This document shows positions 1 through 8,982 of a DNA stretch of 64,000 bases, in pieces. Source of the DNA: an uncultured Paracoccaceae bacterium (GTDB lineage: Bacteria > Pseudomonadota > Alphaproteobacteria > Rhodobacterales > Rhodobacteraceae); the NCBI GenBank assembly GCA_947501355.1, contig CANMVA010000001.1:1062001-1126000 (forward strand), given 5' to 3'. Each line of letters begins with the position of its first letter. The first letter of the stretch is position 1. The notes under the pieces were generated by a model that ran no database searches, was not told the origin of the DNA, and worked only from the letters and a program-made list of their open reading frames with translations. Position numbers and translations under genes: made by a program.

Positions 1-423
1 CTCGCCGTCTCGGGCTGCCCGCGTAATTGTGCGGAGGCGACCTGCAAGGATGTTGGCGTGATCTGCGTGGACAGTGGTTACGAGGTCAGCGTCGGCGGTG
101 CCGCCGGTATGGACCTCAAAGAGACCGAAGCGCTTGCCAAAGCCCCGACCGAGCAGGAAGCGATTGATCTGACGGTCGCATTTGTCCAGCTCTATCGGGA
201 GAACGCCAAGTATCTGGATCGGCCTTATAAGTTCATCGCGAAGGTTGGGCTGAATTGGGTGAAAGAGCGCGTTGTCGATGATCTGGACGAGCGCGCGGCC
301 CTGATCAAGCGGTTCGAGCTCTCGCAATCCATCTATCGCAAGGACCCCTGGGCCGAGCATGTCTCTGAAAAGGCGGACAGTTACCAGCCCCTCGCCAATC
401 TTATGCTGGAGGCTGCAGAATGA
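1..423 (+). CDS. nirB: Nitrite reductase large subunit NirB, C-terminal end (partial)
   Basis: The frame is open from base 1, so the gene starts before the window; 140 residues are visible. They begin with a CPRNC motif (visible residues 6-10) followed by a further Cys, the second half of the siroheme/[4Fe-4S] ligand set of sulfite and nitrite reductases. In this family NirB is a cytoplasmic NAD(P)H-dependent enzyme that reduces nitrite to ammonium with six electrons. The stop overlaps the nirD start by 4 bp (ATGA), and nasA and cysG (siroheme supply) follow, so an assimilatory role is well supported. The FAD and BFD-like domains expected upstream lie outside the window. Confidence 0.93.
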   Translation, partial: LAVSGCPRNCAEATCKDVGVICVDSGYEVSVGGAAGMDLKETEALAKAPTEQEAIDLTVAFVQLYRENAKYLDRPYKFIAKVGLNWVKERVVDDLDERAALIKRFELSQSIYRKDPWAEHVSEKADSYQPLANLMLEAAE

Positions 424-755
424 CCGACTGGATCGATATTGCCGACCTGAACGATGTGCCAAAGCGGGGCGCACGCGTAGTCAAGACACGCGAGGGTTGC
501 GTCGCGATCTTCCGCACGGGTGCAGACGAGGTCTTCGCGCTTGATAATGCCTGTCCGCATAAGCAGGGGCCGCTGGCGGAGGGCATCGTCCATGGCGCGT
601 CGGTGACCTGCCCGCTGCATAACTGGGTGATCTCGCTTGAGACGGGCCTTGTGCAGGGCGAGGATGAAGGGCAGGTCGCGACCTATCCGGCACGGGTCGA
701 AGGTGGGCGCATCTTGCTCGACGCAACCTTTCTGCGCGCGCGGGCCGTCGCATGA
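420..755 (+). CDS. nirD: Nitrite reductase small subunit NirD, Rieske type
   Basis: A 111-residue protein that fits the Rieske fold of NirD. It has C45-P-H47 and C64-P-L-H67, a complete Cys/His ligand set for a [2Fe-2S] cluster; some enterobacterial NirD proteins are reported to lack these ligands, so this one probably carries a real cluster. It would act with NirB as the small subunit of cytoplasmic assimilatory nitrite reductase. Its start overlaps the nirB stop (ATGA) and its stop overlaps the nasA start (ATGA), implying translational coupling through the operon. Confidence 0.93.
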   Translation: MTDWIDIADLNDVPKRGARVVKTREGCVAIFRTGADEVFALDNACPHKQGPLAEGIVHGASVTCPLHNWVISLETGLVQGEDEGQVATYPARVEGGRILLDATFLRARAVA

Positions 756-3328
756 GCCTGACCCGCACCACATGCCCCTATTGCGGCGTGGGCTGCGGGG
801 TTTTGGCGGGTGCTGACGGCACCATTAAAGGTGATCCTGAACATCCTGCGAATTTTGGGCGTCTCTGCTCGAAAGGGGCGGCGTTGGGTCAGACGATTGA
901 TCTGGAAGGGCGGCTGTTGGCGCCTCAGATCAATGGTGCGACGGCAAGCTGGGATGAGGCGTTGCGGCTGACCGCTGATACATTCAGCGCCGCAATCCGC
1001 GACCATGGGCCTGATAGCGTTGCGTTTTATGTCTCGGGCCAGATCCTGACCGAGGATTACTACCTCGCCAACAAACTGATGAAGGGTTTTATCGGGTCCG
1101 CCAATATCGACACCAATTCGCGGCTTTGCATGGCCTCCTCTGTGGCGGGGCATAAGCGGGCGTTTGGGACGGATACGGTGCCGGGTGTTTACGCTGATCT
1201 GGAAGAGGCTGACCTGATCGTGCTGGTCGGCTCAAACCTTGCGTGGTGTCATCCTGTGCTGCATAAGCGGGTGGCAGAGGCCAAGGCCAAGCGCCCTGAG
1301 ATGCGCGTTGTGAATGTCGATCCGCGGCGCACGGCGACTTGCGATCTGGCGGATTTGCATCTGCGGATCACGCCTGATGGAGATGCGGCCCTGTTCAATG
1401 GGTTGCTGACGCATCTGGCCGAGACGGATCGTATCGATGCCGCTTACATTGCGCAGCATGTGAACGGGTTTGAGGCCGCTTTGGAGGCCGCGCGCAGTTC
1501 TGATCCGCTGGAAAGCGGGGCGGATGCGGCTGATATTCAAGAGTTTTACCGGCTTTGGGCCGAGACACCGAAAGTGGTCACGCTTTACTCGCAAGGCGTG
1601 AACCAATCGGCTTGCGGCACCGATAAGGTCAACGCGATCCTGAATTGCCATCTGGCGACGGGCCGGATTGGAACGCCCGGATGCGGGCCGTTCTCGCTGA
1701 CTGGGCAACCCAATGCAATGGGTGGGCGCGAGGTGGGCGGTTTGGCCAATATGCTGGCCAACCATTTGGATATTGAGAACCCGGAGCATCGCGCGGCGGT
1801 GCAGGATTTTTGGGGCAGCCCAACGATTGCGGCGCGCCCCGGGTTGAAAGCGGTTGATCTGTTTCAGGCCTGCGCCGACGGCCAGATCAAGGCGTTGTGG
1901 GTGATGTCGACAAACCCGGCTGTGTCCATGCCCGATGCGGACGGCGTCTCGGAAGCGATCCAGAACGTGCCGTTCGTCGTCGTGTCGGACGTGATGGCGC
2001 GCACGGATACGGGCTATCTGGCAGACGTGCTGCTGCCCGCCACCGCATGGGGCGAGAAAGACGGCACCGTGACCAACTCGGAGCGCCGCATCTCGCGCCA
2101 GCGCGCGTTTTTGCCCGCCCCCGGGGAAGCGCGCCCCGACTGGCGGACCATCGCGGATGTCGCCGCCTGTATGGGCTGGGGCGCGGCCTTTGACTATGAC
2201 GGTCCTGCGGATGTCTTCGCGGAATATGTGCGCCTTGGGGCCGCAACGCGAGGGTTCGATAAGGATCTTGATCTGAGCATCTTTGTGGATGCCGATTATG
2301 CCGATTTGCTGCCCACCCAATGGCCCGCCAATGATCGCCGTTTCTTCGCAGAAGGCGGGTTTTACCACCCCGATGGCAAGGCGCGCATGCTGCCGATCAC
2401 GCCGCCTGCGCTGACGGTGAACACGGGCTTCAAGCTAAATACGGGGCGTAACCGGGATCAGTGGCATACGATGACACGCACAGGCAAAGCGCCTCAACTC
2501 GGCGCGCATCTGGCCGAGCCTTATGTGCAAATCCACCCCGGTGATGCGGCGGAACTGGATGTTGCCGAAGGCGATCTGGTGCAGATCAAGAACGGCTACG
2601 GTCAGGCGGTTCTGCGGGCGCTGATCACGGACGCGACAGCGAAAGGTCAGCTTTTCGCGCCGATGCACTGGACGCGTCAGCGCAGTGCATCCTCGGCCGT
2701 GAATGCGGTGACGCCGCCGGTTGTGGATCCGGTTTCTGGCCAGCCTGCGCTAAAGGGGGGCGTCGTGTCCGCGCAACGCTTTGAGGCGGCGTGGTATGTC
2801 TTTGCGGCCTCCACCGCCGAGATGTCCCCGTCGCAGGATTATGCCGCCGTGGCGCGCATACAGACCGGTTGGCAGGCTGAACTGGCCGGGATGACCGCGC
2901 CTGATGACTGGTCCGAATTCGCGCGTGCGCTGACCGGGCAGGCCGGTGACATCGCGGTGATGGAGGATCAGCTCAGCGGGCAGACACGTATCGCGATCAT
3001 TCGGGATGGTGTGCTTCAGGCGCTCGTTTTCAGCAGCACGCGCCCCGTTGCCTTGTCCCGCAGTCATGCGGTGTCGTTGATCGGGACAGAGGTGAGCGCG
3101 TTGCAGGCCTTGTCCGGGCGGGCCAGCGTGGATCAGCCCGATCCCGGTGTGACGGTTTGTGCGTGCATGTCGGTCGGGATCAACACGATCCGATCCGCGA
3201 TCCGCGAGGGTGCTGGCAGCGTCGAGGCGATCGGGGCAAAGACCTGCGCGGGGACAAATTGCGGCGCCTGCAAGCCTGAATTGGCGGCGTTGCTGAGCAC
3301 AACTGACCTGCCGATGGCCGCCGAATGA
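752..3328 (+). CDS. nasA: Assimilatory nitrate reductase catalytic subunit
   Basis: 858 residues. The N-terminus carries C8, C11, C15 and C39 in the spacing of the [4Fe-4S] domain of molybdopterin oxidoreductases. The long central part is the bis-MGD molybdenum domain (SRLCM and GTPGCGPFSLTGQPNAMGGRE-like segments), then a molydopterin dinucleotide-binding domain around residues 540-660. The last 57 residues form a BFD-like [2Fe-2S] domain (C803, C805, C837, C840), typical of NasA and absent from periplasmic NapA. There is no Tat signal, so it acts in the cytoplasm, reducing nitrate to nitrite for NirBD. ATGA overlaps join it to nirD and to the next gene. Confidence 0.95.
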   Translation: MSLTRTTCPYCGVGCGVLAGADGTIKGDPEHPANFGRLCSKGAALGQTIDLEGRLLAPQINGATASWDEALRLTADTFSAAIRDHGPDSVAFYVSGQILTEDYYLANKLMKGFIGSANIDTNSRLCMASSVAGHKRAFGTDTVPGVYADLEEADLIVLVGSNLAWCHPVLHKRVAEAKAKRPEMRVVNVDPRRTATCDLADLHLRITPDGDAALFNGLLTHLAETDRIDAAYIAQHVNGFEAALEAARSSDPLESGADAADIQEFYRLWAETPKVVTLYSQGVNQSACGTDKVNAILNCHLATGRIGTPGCGPFSLTGQPNAMGGREVGGLANMLANHLDIENPEHRAAVQDFWGSPTIAARPGLKAVDLFQACADGQIKALWVMSTNPAVSMPDADGVSEAIQNVPFVVVSDVMARTDTGYLADVLLPATAWGEKDGTVTNSERRISRQRAFLPAPGEARPDWRTIADVAACMGWGAAFDYDGPADVFAEYVRLGAATRGFDKDLDLSIFVDADYADLLPTQWPANDRRFFAEGGFYHPDGKARMLPITPPALTVNTGFKLNTGRNRDQWHTMTRTGKAPQLGAHLAEPYVQIHPGDAAELDVAEGDLVQIKNGYGQAVLRALITDATAKGQLFAPMHWTRQRSASSAVNAVTPPVVDPVSGQPALKGGVVSAQRFEAAWYVFAASTAEMSPSQDYAAVARIQTGWQAELAGMTAPDDWSEFARALTGQAGDIAVMEDQLSGQTRIAIIRDGVLQALVFSSTRPVALSRSHAVSLIGTEVSALQALSGRASVDQPDPGVTVCACMSVGINTIRSAIREGAGSVEAIGAKTCAGTNCGACKPELAALLSTTDLPMAAE

Positions 3329-4260
3329 GCATGGCTCCGTTCATACGGATCGTTGCCCAAGGCAAAGGGCGCGCACGGTCGCTGACGCAAAAGGAGGCGA
3401 CCGAGGCGATGACACTGATCCTGTCGGGTCAGGCCGCGCCAGAGGCGATTGGCGCGTTGTTGATGGTGTTGCGCTTGCGCGGCGAAACCGATGCCGAGAT
3501 CGCCGGGTTCACGGCGGCGTTGCGCGCCTTTGTCTGCAATGATTTGCCCGACGTTGATCTGGACTGGCCTTGCTACTCGGCTGGCCGAACGCGCGGTGCG
3601 CCTCTGTTTTTGCTGGCGGCGAAGCTGGTCAGCCAAGCGGGGTATCGGGTGATGCTGCACGGGTCCAATCGGTCGCGCCATGACCTGCGCGCCGCCTTGC
3701 GTCAGACCGGGATCTTGAGCGAGACGCTCAGCTATCACCCGCTTGATGTGCTGAGCCCGGTCGCGCAAAGCCTGCTTGATCTGCGTGACACATTCGGGCT
3801 GAGATCGTGCATCAACACGGTTCTACGGATGTGGAACCCGGCAGCGGCACGCGCCACTGTGCAAGGGGTGTTCCACCCGTCTTATCGCGGCTTGCAAGCC
3901 CGCGCGGCAGAGGCGCTGGGCCAGCCCCGGTTGAGCGTCATCAAAGGCGGTGGCGGCGAGTTTGAGCGCAATCCTGCGAAAGATATTGCTGTCTTCGGAC
4001 TGCGGGATGGGGCGCATATCGAAGAGCATGCTGCGGCTCTGATTGACGAGACGCGCCGGTTGCATGAGCCGGATCACGCCGTTGATCTGGAGGGGCTTTG
4101 GTCCGGCGATGTGCCCGATGAATTTGCCGAAGCGACTGTGATTGGCACGGCCGGTGTTGCGCTTTGGACGCTGGATGCTGCGCCGAGCATCGCGTCCGCT
4201 GACCGTCTGGCCAAACGGCTCTGGCAGTCCCGCCACGCTCCTGAAAGGAAAATCGCATGA
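3325..4260 (+). CDS. TrpD/YbiB-like glycosyltransferase-family protein, probably non-catalytic
   Basis: 311 residues resembling anthranilate phosphoribosyltransferase (glycosyltransferase family 3): a helical N-terminal domain with LTQKEATEAM and LLMVLRLRGET, then an alpha/beta domain. The phosphoribosyl-diphosphate glycine loop (GTGGD in true TrpD) is not seen; the matching stretch reads YSAGRTRGAPLFLL, and the second site is reduced to GSNRSRHDLR. I therefore infer a YbiB-like paralogue rather than a tryptophan enzyme; E. coli YbiB is reported to bind nucleic acid. It sits between nasA and cysG with 4-bp overlaps on both sides, so it must be made together with the nitrate system. Its role there is unknown. 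Confidence 0.75.
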   Translation: MSMAPFIRIVAQGKGRARSLTQKEATEAMTLILSGQAAPEAIGALLMVLRLRGETDAEIAGFTAALRAFVCNDLPDVDLDWPCYSAGRTRGAPLFLLAAKLVSQAGYRVMLHGSNRSRHDLRAALRQTGILSETLSYHPLDVLSPVAQSLLDLRDTFGLRSCINTVLRMWNPAAARATVQGVFHPSYRGLQARAAEALGQPRLSVIKGGGGEFERNPAKDIAVFGLRDGAHIEEHAAALIDETRRLHEPDHAVDLEGLWSGDVPDEFAEATVIGTAGVALWTLDAAPSIASADRLAKRLWQSRHAPERKIA

Positions 4261-5654
4261 AGACGTTTCCGATGTTTTTGCAGATGAATGGCCGCCGCGT
4301 TGTGATCGCGGGTGGCGGTGAGCAGGCAGCGCAGAAGACGCGGCTGATGCTGAAAACCGAAGCGCGGATTGAAATCCTGGCGCAAGAGCTGGAGGAAGAG
4401 CTGCAAGCCCTCGCTGACGCAGGACGGGTTGTCCATGTCACCGACCGCGCGACGCCCGCGCATTTTGCCGATACCGCGCTGTGCTTTGTTGCCAGCGGGT
4501 GCCCGGGAGCGGATGCGGCGATGCACGCGTTGGCCAAGAAAGGCGGCGCAACCGTGAATGTCGTGGATCAGCCTGATCTTTGCGATGCGCTGACGCCCTC
4601 TATTGTGGATCGCGACCCGGTCGTCATCGCGATTGGTACGGAAGGCACGGCGCCTGTTTTGGCGCGGCAGATCAAGACCCAGATGGAGCAAGCGTTGGAG
4701 CCACGTTTGGGGGAATTGGCGGCTTTGGCGGGCCGTTTGCGCGGGGCGGCGATGGCCCGGCTTGCGCCACGCGACCGGCGGGATTTGTGGCGCTGGGTCT
4801 TCAATGATATGCCGCGCAAGGCGTTTGCGCGGGGGGCGGAACGGGAGGCGGCGCGGGCGATCAAGGATGCGATCCAGACCGGCGATTTTCGCGAAGACAA
4901 AGACGGCAGCGTTGCTCTTGTCGGGGCTGGACCGGGTGCGAAGGACCTGATCACGCTGCGCGGTGTTCAGCGTTTGCAGGAAGCGGATGTGATTTTCTAC
5001 GACCGTCTGGTTGATCCCGAAATTCTTGAGCTGGCCCGCCGCGATGCGGAGCGGGTCTACGTTGGCAAAAAGCCCGGTTGCCATGGCTGGCCACAATCCA
5101 AGATCACGGACATGCTGGTGGCCGCAGCGCAGCAGGGCCAGCGCGTGGTGCGCCTAAAATGTGGCGATCCGGGGATTTTTGCGCGCGGGGCCGAGGAATT
5201 GGACGCGTTGAACGCGGCGGGGATTCCGGTTGAGATCGTGCCGGGAGTGACTGCGGCAAGCGGGGCAGCGGCGGCCTCTGGTCAGATGCTGACCGAGCGC
5301 GGCGAGATTGATCAGTTGATCCTGACGACAGGCCATCTGGATGTCGGTCCTTGCGCGCCCGACTGGTTGGAGCGGTTGAAGCCGGGTGCGTGTATTGCAC
5401 TTTACATGGCGGTCTCGGCTGCGCCGATGATCGCGCAGAGCCTGCAGCGGTCAGCCTACGGCGCGTTGGTCGAGGTCGAGATCGTTGCCGATGCACAGCG
5501 CGCCAATCAAAAGGTGCTGCGCTGCGCCCCGCATCAACTGGCCGAGACGTTGCAGCAAAACGAGATCCGCAACTCCGCGATGATCTTCTTGCGCCTGCCG
5601 AAATCAGCCGCGCAGCCGGTTCGACAACCGCTCAGGATCGTCGAAACCGCCTGA
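4257..5654 (+). CDS. cysG: Siroheme synthase CysG (dehydrogenase/ferrochelatase plus uroporphyrinogen-III methyltransferase)
   Basis: 465 residues with the two-part CysG layout. Residues 1 to about 200 form the NAD-dependent precorrin-2 dehydrogenase and ferrochelatase half, starting with PMFLQMNGRRVVIAGGG. The rest is the SAM-dependent uroporphyrinogen-III C-methyltransferase, with VGAGPGAKDLITLRG, the YVGKKPGCHGWPQ segment and VVRLKCGDPGIFARG. Together they turn uroporphyrinogen III into siroheme, the cofactor needed by NirB. The start overlaps the preceding gene (ATGA). It is the last gene of the operon; the convergent tctA stop lies 3 bp away and no terminator hairpin is obvious between them. 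Confidence 0.94.
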   Translation: MKTFPMFLQMNGRRVVIAGGGEQAAQKTRLMLKTEARIEILAQELEEELQALADAGRVVHVTDRATPAHFADTALCFVASGCPGADAAMHALAKKGGATVNVVDQPDLCDALTPSIVDRDPVVIAIGTEGTAPVLARQIKTQMEQALEPRLGELAALAGRLRGAAMARLAPRDRRDLWRWVFNDMPRKAFARGAEREAARAIKDAIQTGDFREDKDGSVALVGAGPGAKDLITLRGVQRLQEADVIFYDRLVDPEILELARRDAERVYVGKKPGCHGWPQSKITDMLVAAAQQGQRVVRLKCGDPGIFARGAEELDALNAAGIPVEIVPGVTAASGAAAASGQMLTERGEIDQLILTTGHLDVGPCAPDWLERLKPGACIALYMAVSAAPMIAQSLQRSAYGALVEVEIVADAQRANQKVLRCAPHQLAETLQQNEIRNSAMIFLRLPKSAAQPVRQPLRIVETA

Positions 5655-5657
5655 CGC

Positions 5658-7169
5658 TCAATCGCCGTCTGCGACGCCCTGCGCGCGCAGCTTGGCGCGG
5701 CGGGCGCGGTAGCTGGGCAGGATCACCAAAATCACTGCGATCACCAGCAGTCCGAGGGTCATCGGGCGTTCCCAGATGAAGGACACACCGTCATAGAGCT
5801 GCATCGAGCGGGAGAAGTTATCCTCCAGCATGCCGCCCAGAATGAAGCCGATCAGGAGCGGCGCGAGGGGGTAGTCCGCGAAACGCAGGATCGTTGCAAA
5901 GATACCGAAGCCGACGAGCAAAAGAAGCTCGGTCGCGTTGTTCTGACCGATATAGGCCCCCATCAGGGTGAAGAACAAAATGAACGGGATTAGATAGTTG
6001 CGTTGGACCGAAAGAACCTTGGCGATGTAGGGGATCAGGGGCAGGTTCAGGACCAGCAGGACCAGATTGCCGATGAACATCGACATGATGACGGCCCAGA
6101 AGACCTGTGGCTCGTCCAGCATCAGGCGCGGGCCGGGGGTCACGTTGAGCGCGATAAGTGCGCCCAGCAGGATGGCCGTGGTGCCGGAGCCGGGGATACC
6201 CAGCGTCAGCAGCGGCACGAACGAGCCGGTGCAGGCTGCGTTGTTGGCGGTTTCCGGGGCAGCAAGGCCCTTGATGGAGCCTTTGCCGAACTCTTCCTGC
6301 TCTTTCTTCGGGGCGATATTGCGCTCGACCGCGTAGCCGAGGAAGGAGGCGATGGTCGCGCCTGCGCCGGGCAGGACGCCGATGAAGAAGCCTTGGATCG
6401 ATTGTCGGCCAATGACCGGCGCGATGGATTTCGCCTCGGCCCGGGAAATGCGCAGGTCTTTGATTTCGCCATCGGCGGAGCCTGCATCTTTGGGTTTGAG
6501 CACCAAGAACAAGGCTTCGGGCAAGGCAAACATGGCCATGGCGAGCGTGATGAAGCCGAAGCCGGATTGCAGGTCCATCAAGCCCATCGTGAAGCGTGGC
6601 TGGTTGAACAAGGCACCTTCGCCGACGGTGGCCATGATCAGACCAAGCAGGGTCATCAGCATCGCTTTGGCGACTTGTCCCGTGCCTGCGAAGGCGGCAA
6701 TGGCCGAAAGGCCGACAACCATGAGCGCGAAATACTCGGCGGAGTGGAACAGGAGCGCGACTGAGGACAGAGCGGGCGCGAAGACCATCAGCAGCAGCGC
6801 ACCGATCGTGCCGCCCGCGAAGCTGGCGATGGCGGCGATGGTGAGGGCTTTGCCCGCTTTGCCTTGTCGCGCCATCGGGTAGCCGTCGAAACTGGAGGCG
6901 ACGGTGCCCGCCACACCGGGTGCATTGAGCAGGATTGACGAGGTCGAGCCGCCGAAGATGGCGCCATAGTAGACACCAGCGAGCAGGATCAGCGCGGCGG
7001 AGGGATCGCCCATCGAGATGGCAACGGGGATCATGATCGCGATGATCGACATGGGGCCGAGACCCGGAAGCATGCCGATAAACGTGCCGATCAGACAGCC
7101 GCCGATGACCATGAGCAGGTTTTGCAGCGACAGAGCCGTTTGAAGGCCAATCAGAAGTCCTTCTAGCAT
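5658..7169 (-). CDS. tctA: Tripartite tricarboxylate transporter, large permease TctA
   Basis: 503 residues, nearly all hydrophobic, with about eleven membrane segments and the family signatures GCLIGTFIGMLPGLGP near the N-terminus and GVLPGAGATIASFLGYAVE in the middle. TctA is the 12-helix-class channel subunit of tripartite tricarboxylate transporters, which import citrate or other small carboxylates with the aid of a periplasmic binding protein and an ion gradient. The start follows an AGGAGG ribosome binding site lying at the end of tctB, and the two genes are 1 bp apart. The substrate cannot be told from sequence. Confidence 0.93.
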   Translation of the reverse strand: MLEGLLIGLQTALSLQNLLMVIGGCLIGTFIGMLPGLGPMSIIAIMIPVAISMGDPSAALILLAGVYYGAIFGGSTSSILLNAPGVAGTVASSFDGYPMARQGKAGKALTIAAIASFAGGTIGALLLMVFAPALSSVALLFHSAEYFALMVVGLSAIAAFAGTGQVAKAMLMTLLGLIMATVGEGALFNQPRFTMGLMDLQSGFGFITLAMAMFALPEALFLVLKPKDAGSADGEIKDLRISRAEAKSIAPVIGRQSIQGFFIGVLPGAGATIASFLGYAVERNIAPKKEQEEFGKGSIKGLAAPETANNAACTGSFVPLLTLGIPGSGTTAILLGALIALNVTPGPRLMLDEPQVFWAVIMSMFIGNLVLLVLNLPLIPYIAKVLSVQRNYLIPFILFFTLMGAYIGQNNATELLLLVGFGIFATILRFADYPLAPLLIGFILGGMLEDNFSRSMQLYDGVSFIWERPMTLGLLVIAVILVILPSYRARRAKLRAQGVADGD

Positions 7170-7170
7170 A

Positions 7171-7656
7171 TCAGCCTCCTACCAAAAAGCCGGGGAGCGG
7201 GCGCAGGAAGATGCCGAGAACGACTTGCACCAGATACCAAACGATGCCCGTGGCGAGGCCCGAGACGAGAAACATCATGATCCAGCGGCGCTCTCCGAGA
7301 ATGAAGGAGCCGCCGACGAGAAAGCCAACGGTCGAAAACAGAAACCCAGCGGGGCGCAGCAACAGCGCATAGGCCACCATGAGGCCCAAAAGCATCAGTG
7401 CCTGACCGATTTTGTAGTCTCCAAGGCGGCGGTAATCGATGTCGCCGATCTTTTGCTCGCCCTTCTCGATGCCGAGCAGAATGACGAGCGATGCGATGAT
7501 TGCGAGGACCGAAAGAACCTTTGGGAAAGTTGACGGCCAGATCGGATTGCGCCGCATGAAGGGGGCCAGGGCGTCATCCATCGTGAACCACGCAGTGTAG
7601 CCGTAAATCAGGCAGATGCCGAGCAAGACAAGTGCGATCCAGCGATCCAGCGCCAT
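7171..7656 (-). CDS. tctB: Tripartite tricarboxylate transporter, small permease TctB
   Basis: 161 residues with four predicted membrane helices (for example IALVLLGICLIYGYTAWF near the start and a glycine-rich final helix), as in TctB. The reading frame extends 69 bp further upstream, but the ATG at 7656 has a clear GGAGGG site 4 bases before it and begins with the usual MALDRWIALVLL, so I take that as the start. It lies between tctC and tctA in the same transcriptional direction and would form the membrane complex with TctA. Confidence 0.88.
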   Translation of the reverse strand: MALDRWIALVLLGICLIYGYTAWFTMDDALAPFMRRNPIWPSTFPKVLSVLAIIASLVILLGIEKGEQKIGDIDYRRLGDYKIGQALMLLGLMVAYALLLRPAGFLFSTVGFLVGGSFILGERRWIMMFLVSGLATGIVWYLVQVVLGIFLRPLPGFLVGG

Positions 7657-7729
7657 GATGCCCTCCGGTGTAAAGTGAGAAATGAAAGACGCGGGGCGCA
7701 GCCTTGGCCGCGCCCCGCTCAACACCGTT

Positions 7730-8716
7730 TTAGAGGAAGCCGAGCTTCTTCATCAGATCGCCGATGACCTTTTCCTGGTCCTCAAGGAAGGCCCGGAAAT
7801 CGTCACCGCTGTTGTGGATGTTCACCCAACCGTTGCGCGCGCGGACTTCTTCCCATTCGGGCGTGTCATACATCTTCATCAGGGCGTCCTGATACGCCGT
7901 GACCTGCTCTTCCGGCAGACCGGGCGCACCGAAGAAACCGCGCCAGTTGACGAAGGTCATGTCGATGCCCTGCTCGGTCATCGTCATGGCGTCGCCTGCC
8001 GCCTCAACGCGTTCGTCCGAGGTGATGCCGATGATCTTCACTTCGCCCGCATTGGCCAGATCAACCGCTTCGGACAGACCAGTGGAGAGCGCTGCGATTT
8101 CGCCGGACAGAAGCGCTGCCATCGCCTTGCCGCCTGCGTCATAGGGGATGTATTTCACACCCAACGCGTCCTTGCCGGCCGCTTCCATGACCATGGCCGC
8201 CACGAGGTGGTCCATGCCGCCAGGGACCGAGCCACCGCCGATGGCTGTCGCATCGGGGTCAGCGTCATAGGCCGCGATCAGGTCTTCCATCGAGTTTACG
8301 GGGCTGTCCTTGCCCACAACGATGGCCGCATAGTCGCCGATGGTGCCTGCGATCAGGGTGAGGTCACGGAAGCTCTGCGGGAACACGCCGGTGAGCGAGC
8401 GGATCACGATGGGGGTCGAGTTGACCATCAGCGTGCCGTGGTTGCTTTCGGCGTTCTCGATCAGGTAGCCAATGGCTTTACCGCCGCCGCCGCCCGACAT
8501 GTTTTCGTAGGATGCCGTGCCGACCAGACCGGCTTCGGTGAGCGCTTCGCCCGTGCCGCGGGCTGTGCCGTCCCAGCCACCACCGGCACCGCCGGGGATC
8601 AGGAAGTGGATGCTGTCAACGACTTGGTGGCCATCTGCATGCGCAGGGGCTGTGAAGCCAAGCATGGCAACGGCGGCTGCCATCACGGCGCGACGGCCGA
8701 GTTTAAGTTTTGTCAT
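7730..8716 (-). CDS. tctC: Tripartite tricarboxylate transporter, periplasmic substrate-binding protein TctC
   Basis: 328 residues with an N-terminal signal peptide (GRRAVMAAAVAMLGFTAPAHA, cleavage near residue 27) and the Bug/TctC binding-protein fold (IHFLIPGGAGGGWDGTARG, then ENMSGGGGGKAIGYL and GGGSVPGGMDHLVAA). It would catch a small carboxylate in the periplasm and hand it to TctA/TctB. It is the first gene of the tctCBA operon; a GGGAGGAC site lies just before the ATG, and an inverted repeat further upstream may be its operator. No two-component tctDE genes are nearby. The RR pair could mean Tat export, but the rest of the Tat motif is weak. Confidence 0.92.
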   Translation of the reverse strand: MTKLKLGRRAVMAAAVAMLGFTAPAHADGHQVVDSIHFLIPGGAGGGWDGTARGTGEALTEAGLVGTASYENMSGGGGGKAIGYLIENAESNHGTLMVNSTPIVIRSLTGVFPQSFRDLTLIAGTIGDYAAIVVGKDSPVNSMEDLIAAYDADPDATAIGGGSVPGGMDHLVAAMVMEAAGKDALGVKYIPYDAGGKAMAALLSGEIAALSTGLSEAVDLANAGEVKIIGITSDERVEAAGDAMTMTEQGIDMTFVNWRGFFGAPGLPEEQVTAYQDALMKMYDTPEWEEVRARNGWVNIHNSGDDFRAFLEDQEKVIGDLMKKLGFL

Positions 8717-8733
8717 AATGTCCTCCCATTTAA

Positions 8734-8757
8734 CAATTTTGCGCGTTGGCGAAATTG
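8734..8757. promoter_or_regulatory. Imperfect inverted repeat upstream of tctC
   Basis: CAATTTTGC (8734-8742) and GCGAAATTG (8749-8757) match as an inverted repeat in 8 of 9 positions, with a 6-base spacer, 17 bases before the tctC start codon. It could be an operator for a transport regulator or a leader hairpin. No regulator gene is adjacent. Confidence 0.35.
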
Positions 8758-8838
8758 TGACGCCTCACGATGGGAAGTGCGCAAGGCAGTGTCAAGCACT
8801 TGGCGGGCGCTTTTTAAACTGGTTCATCGGGAAGAAAG

Positions 8839-8913
8839 TGGCTGGGGTGGTAGGATTCGAACCTACGATACACGGTACCAAAAACCGATGCCTTACCGCT
8901 TGGCTACACCCCA
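8839..8913 (-). tRNA. tRNA-Gln (anticodon UUG)
   Basis: On the minus strand the sequence folds as a complete tRNA: 7-bp acceptor stem TGGGGTG/CACCCCA, discriminator G and encoded CCA end (8839-8841), anticodon loop TTTTGGT giving UUG (Gln), and the T-arm GGTTCGAATCC. Length is 75 bases. It stands alone between tctC and the MscS gene. Confidence 0.96.
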
Positions 8914-8982
8914 ACGTAGGCGGCTAAATACGCAGGCTGCGGGGGGTAATCAAGTGCGTTTTCGCAAAAAGTGCAGACCGGC

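Noticed and set aside
3325-4260. Tryptophan biosynthesis enzyme TrpD
   Set aside because: The GTGGD PRPP motif is missing and the neighbours are nitrate genes.
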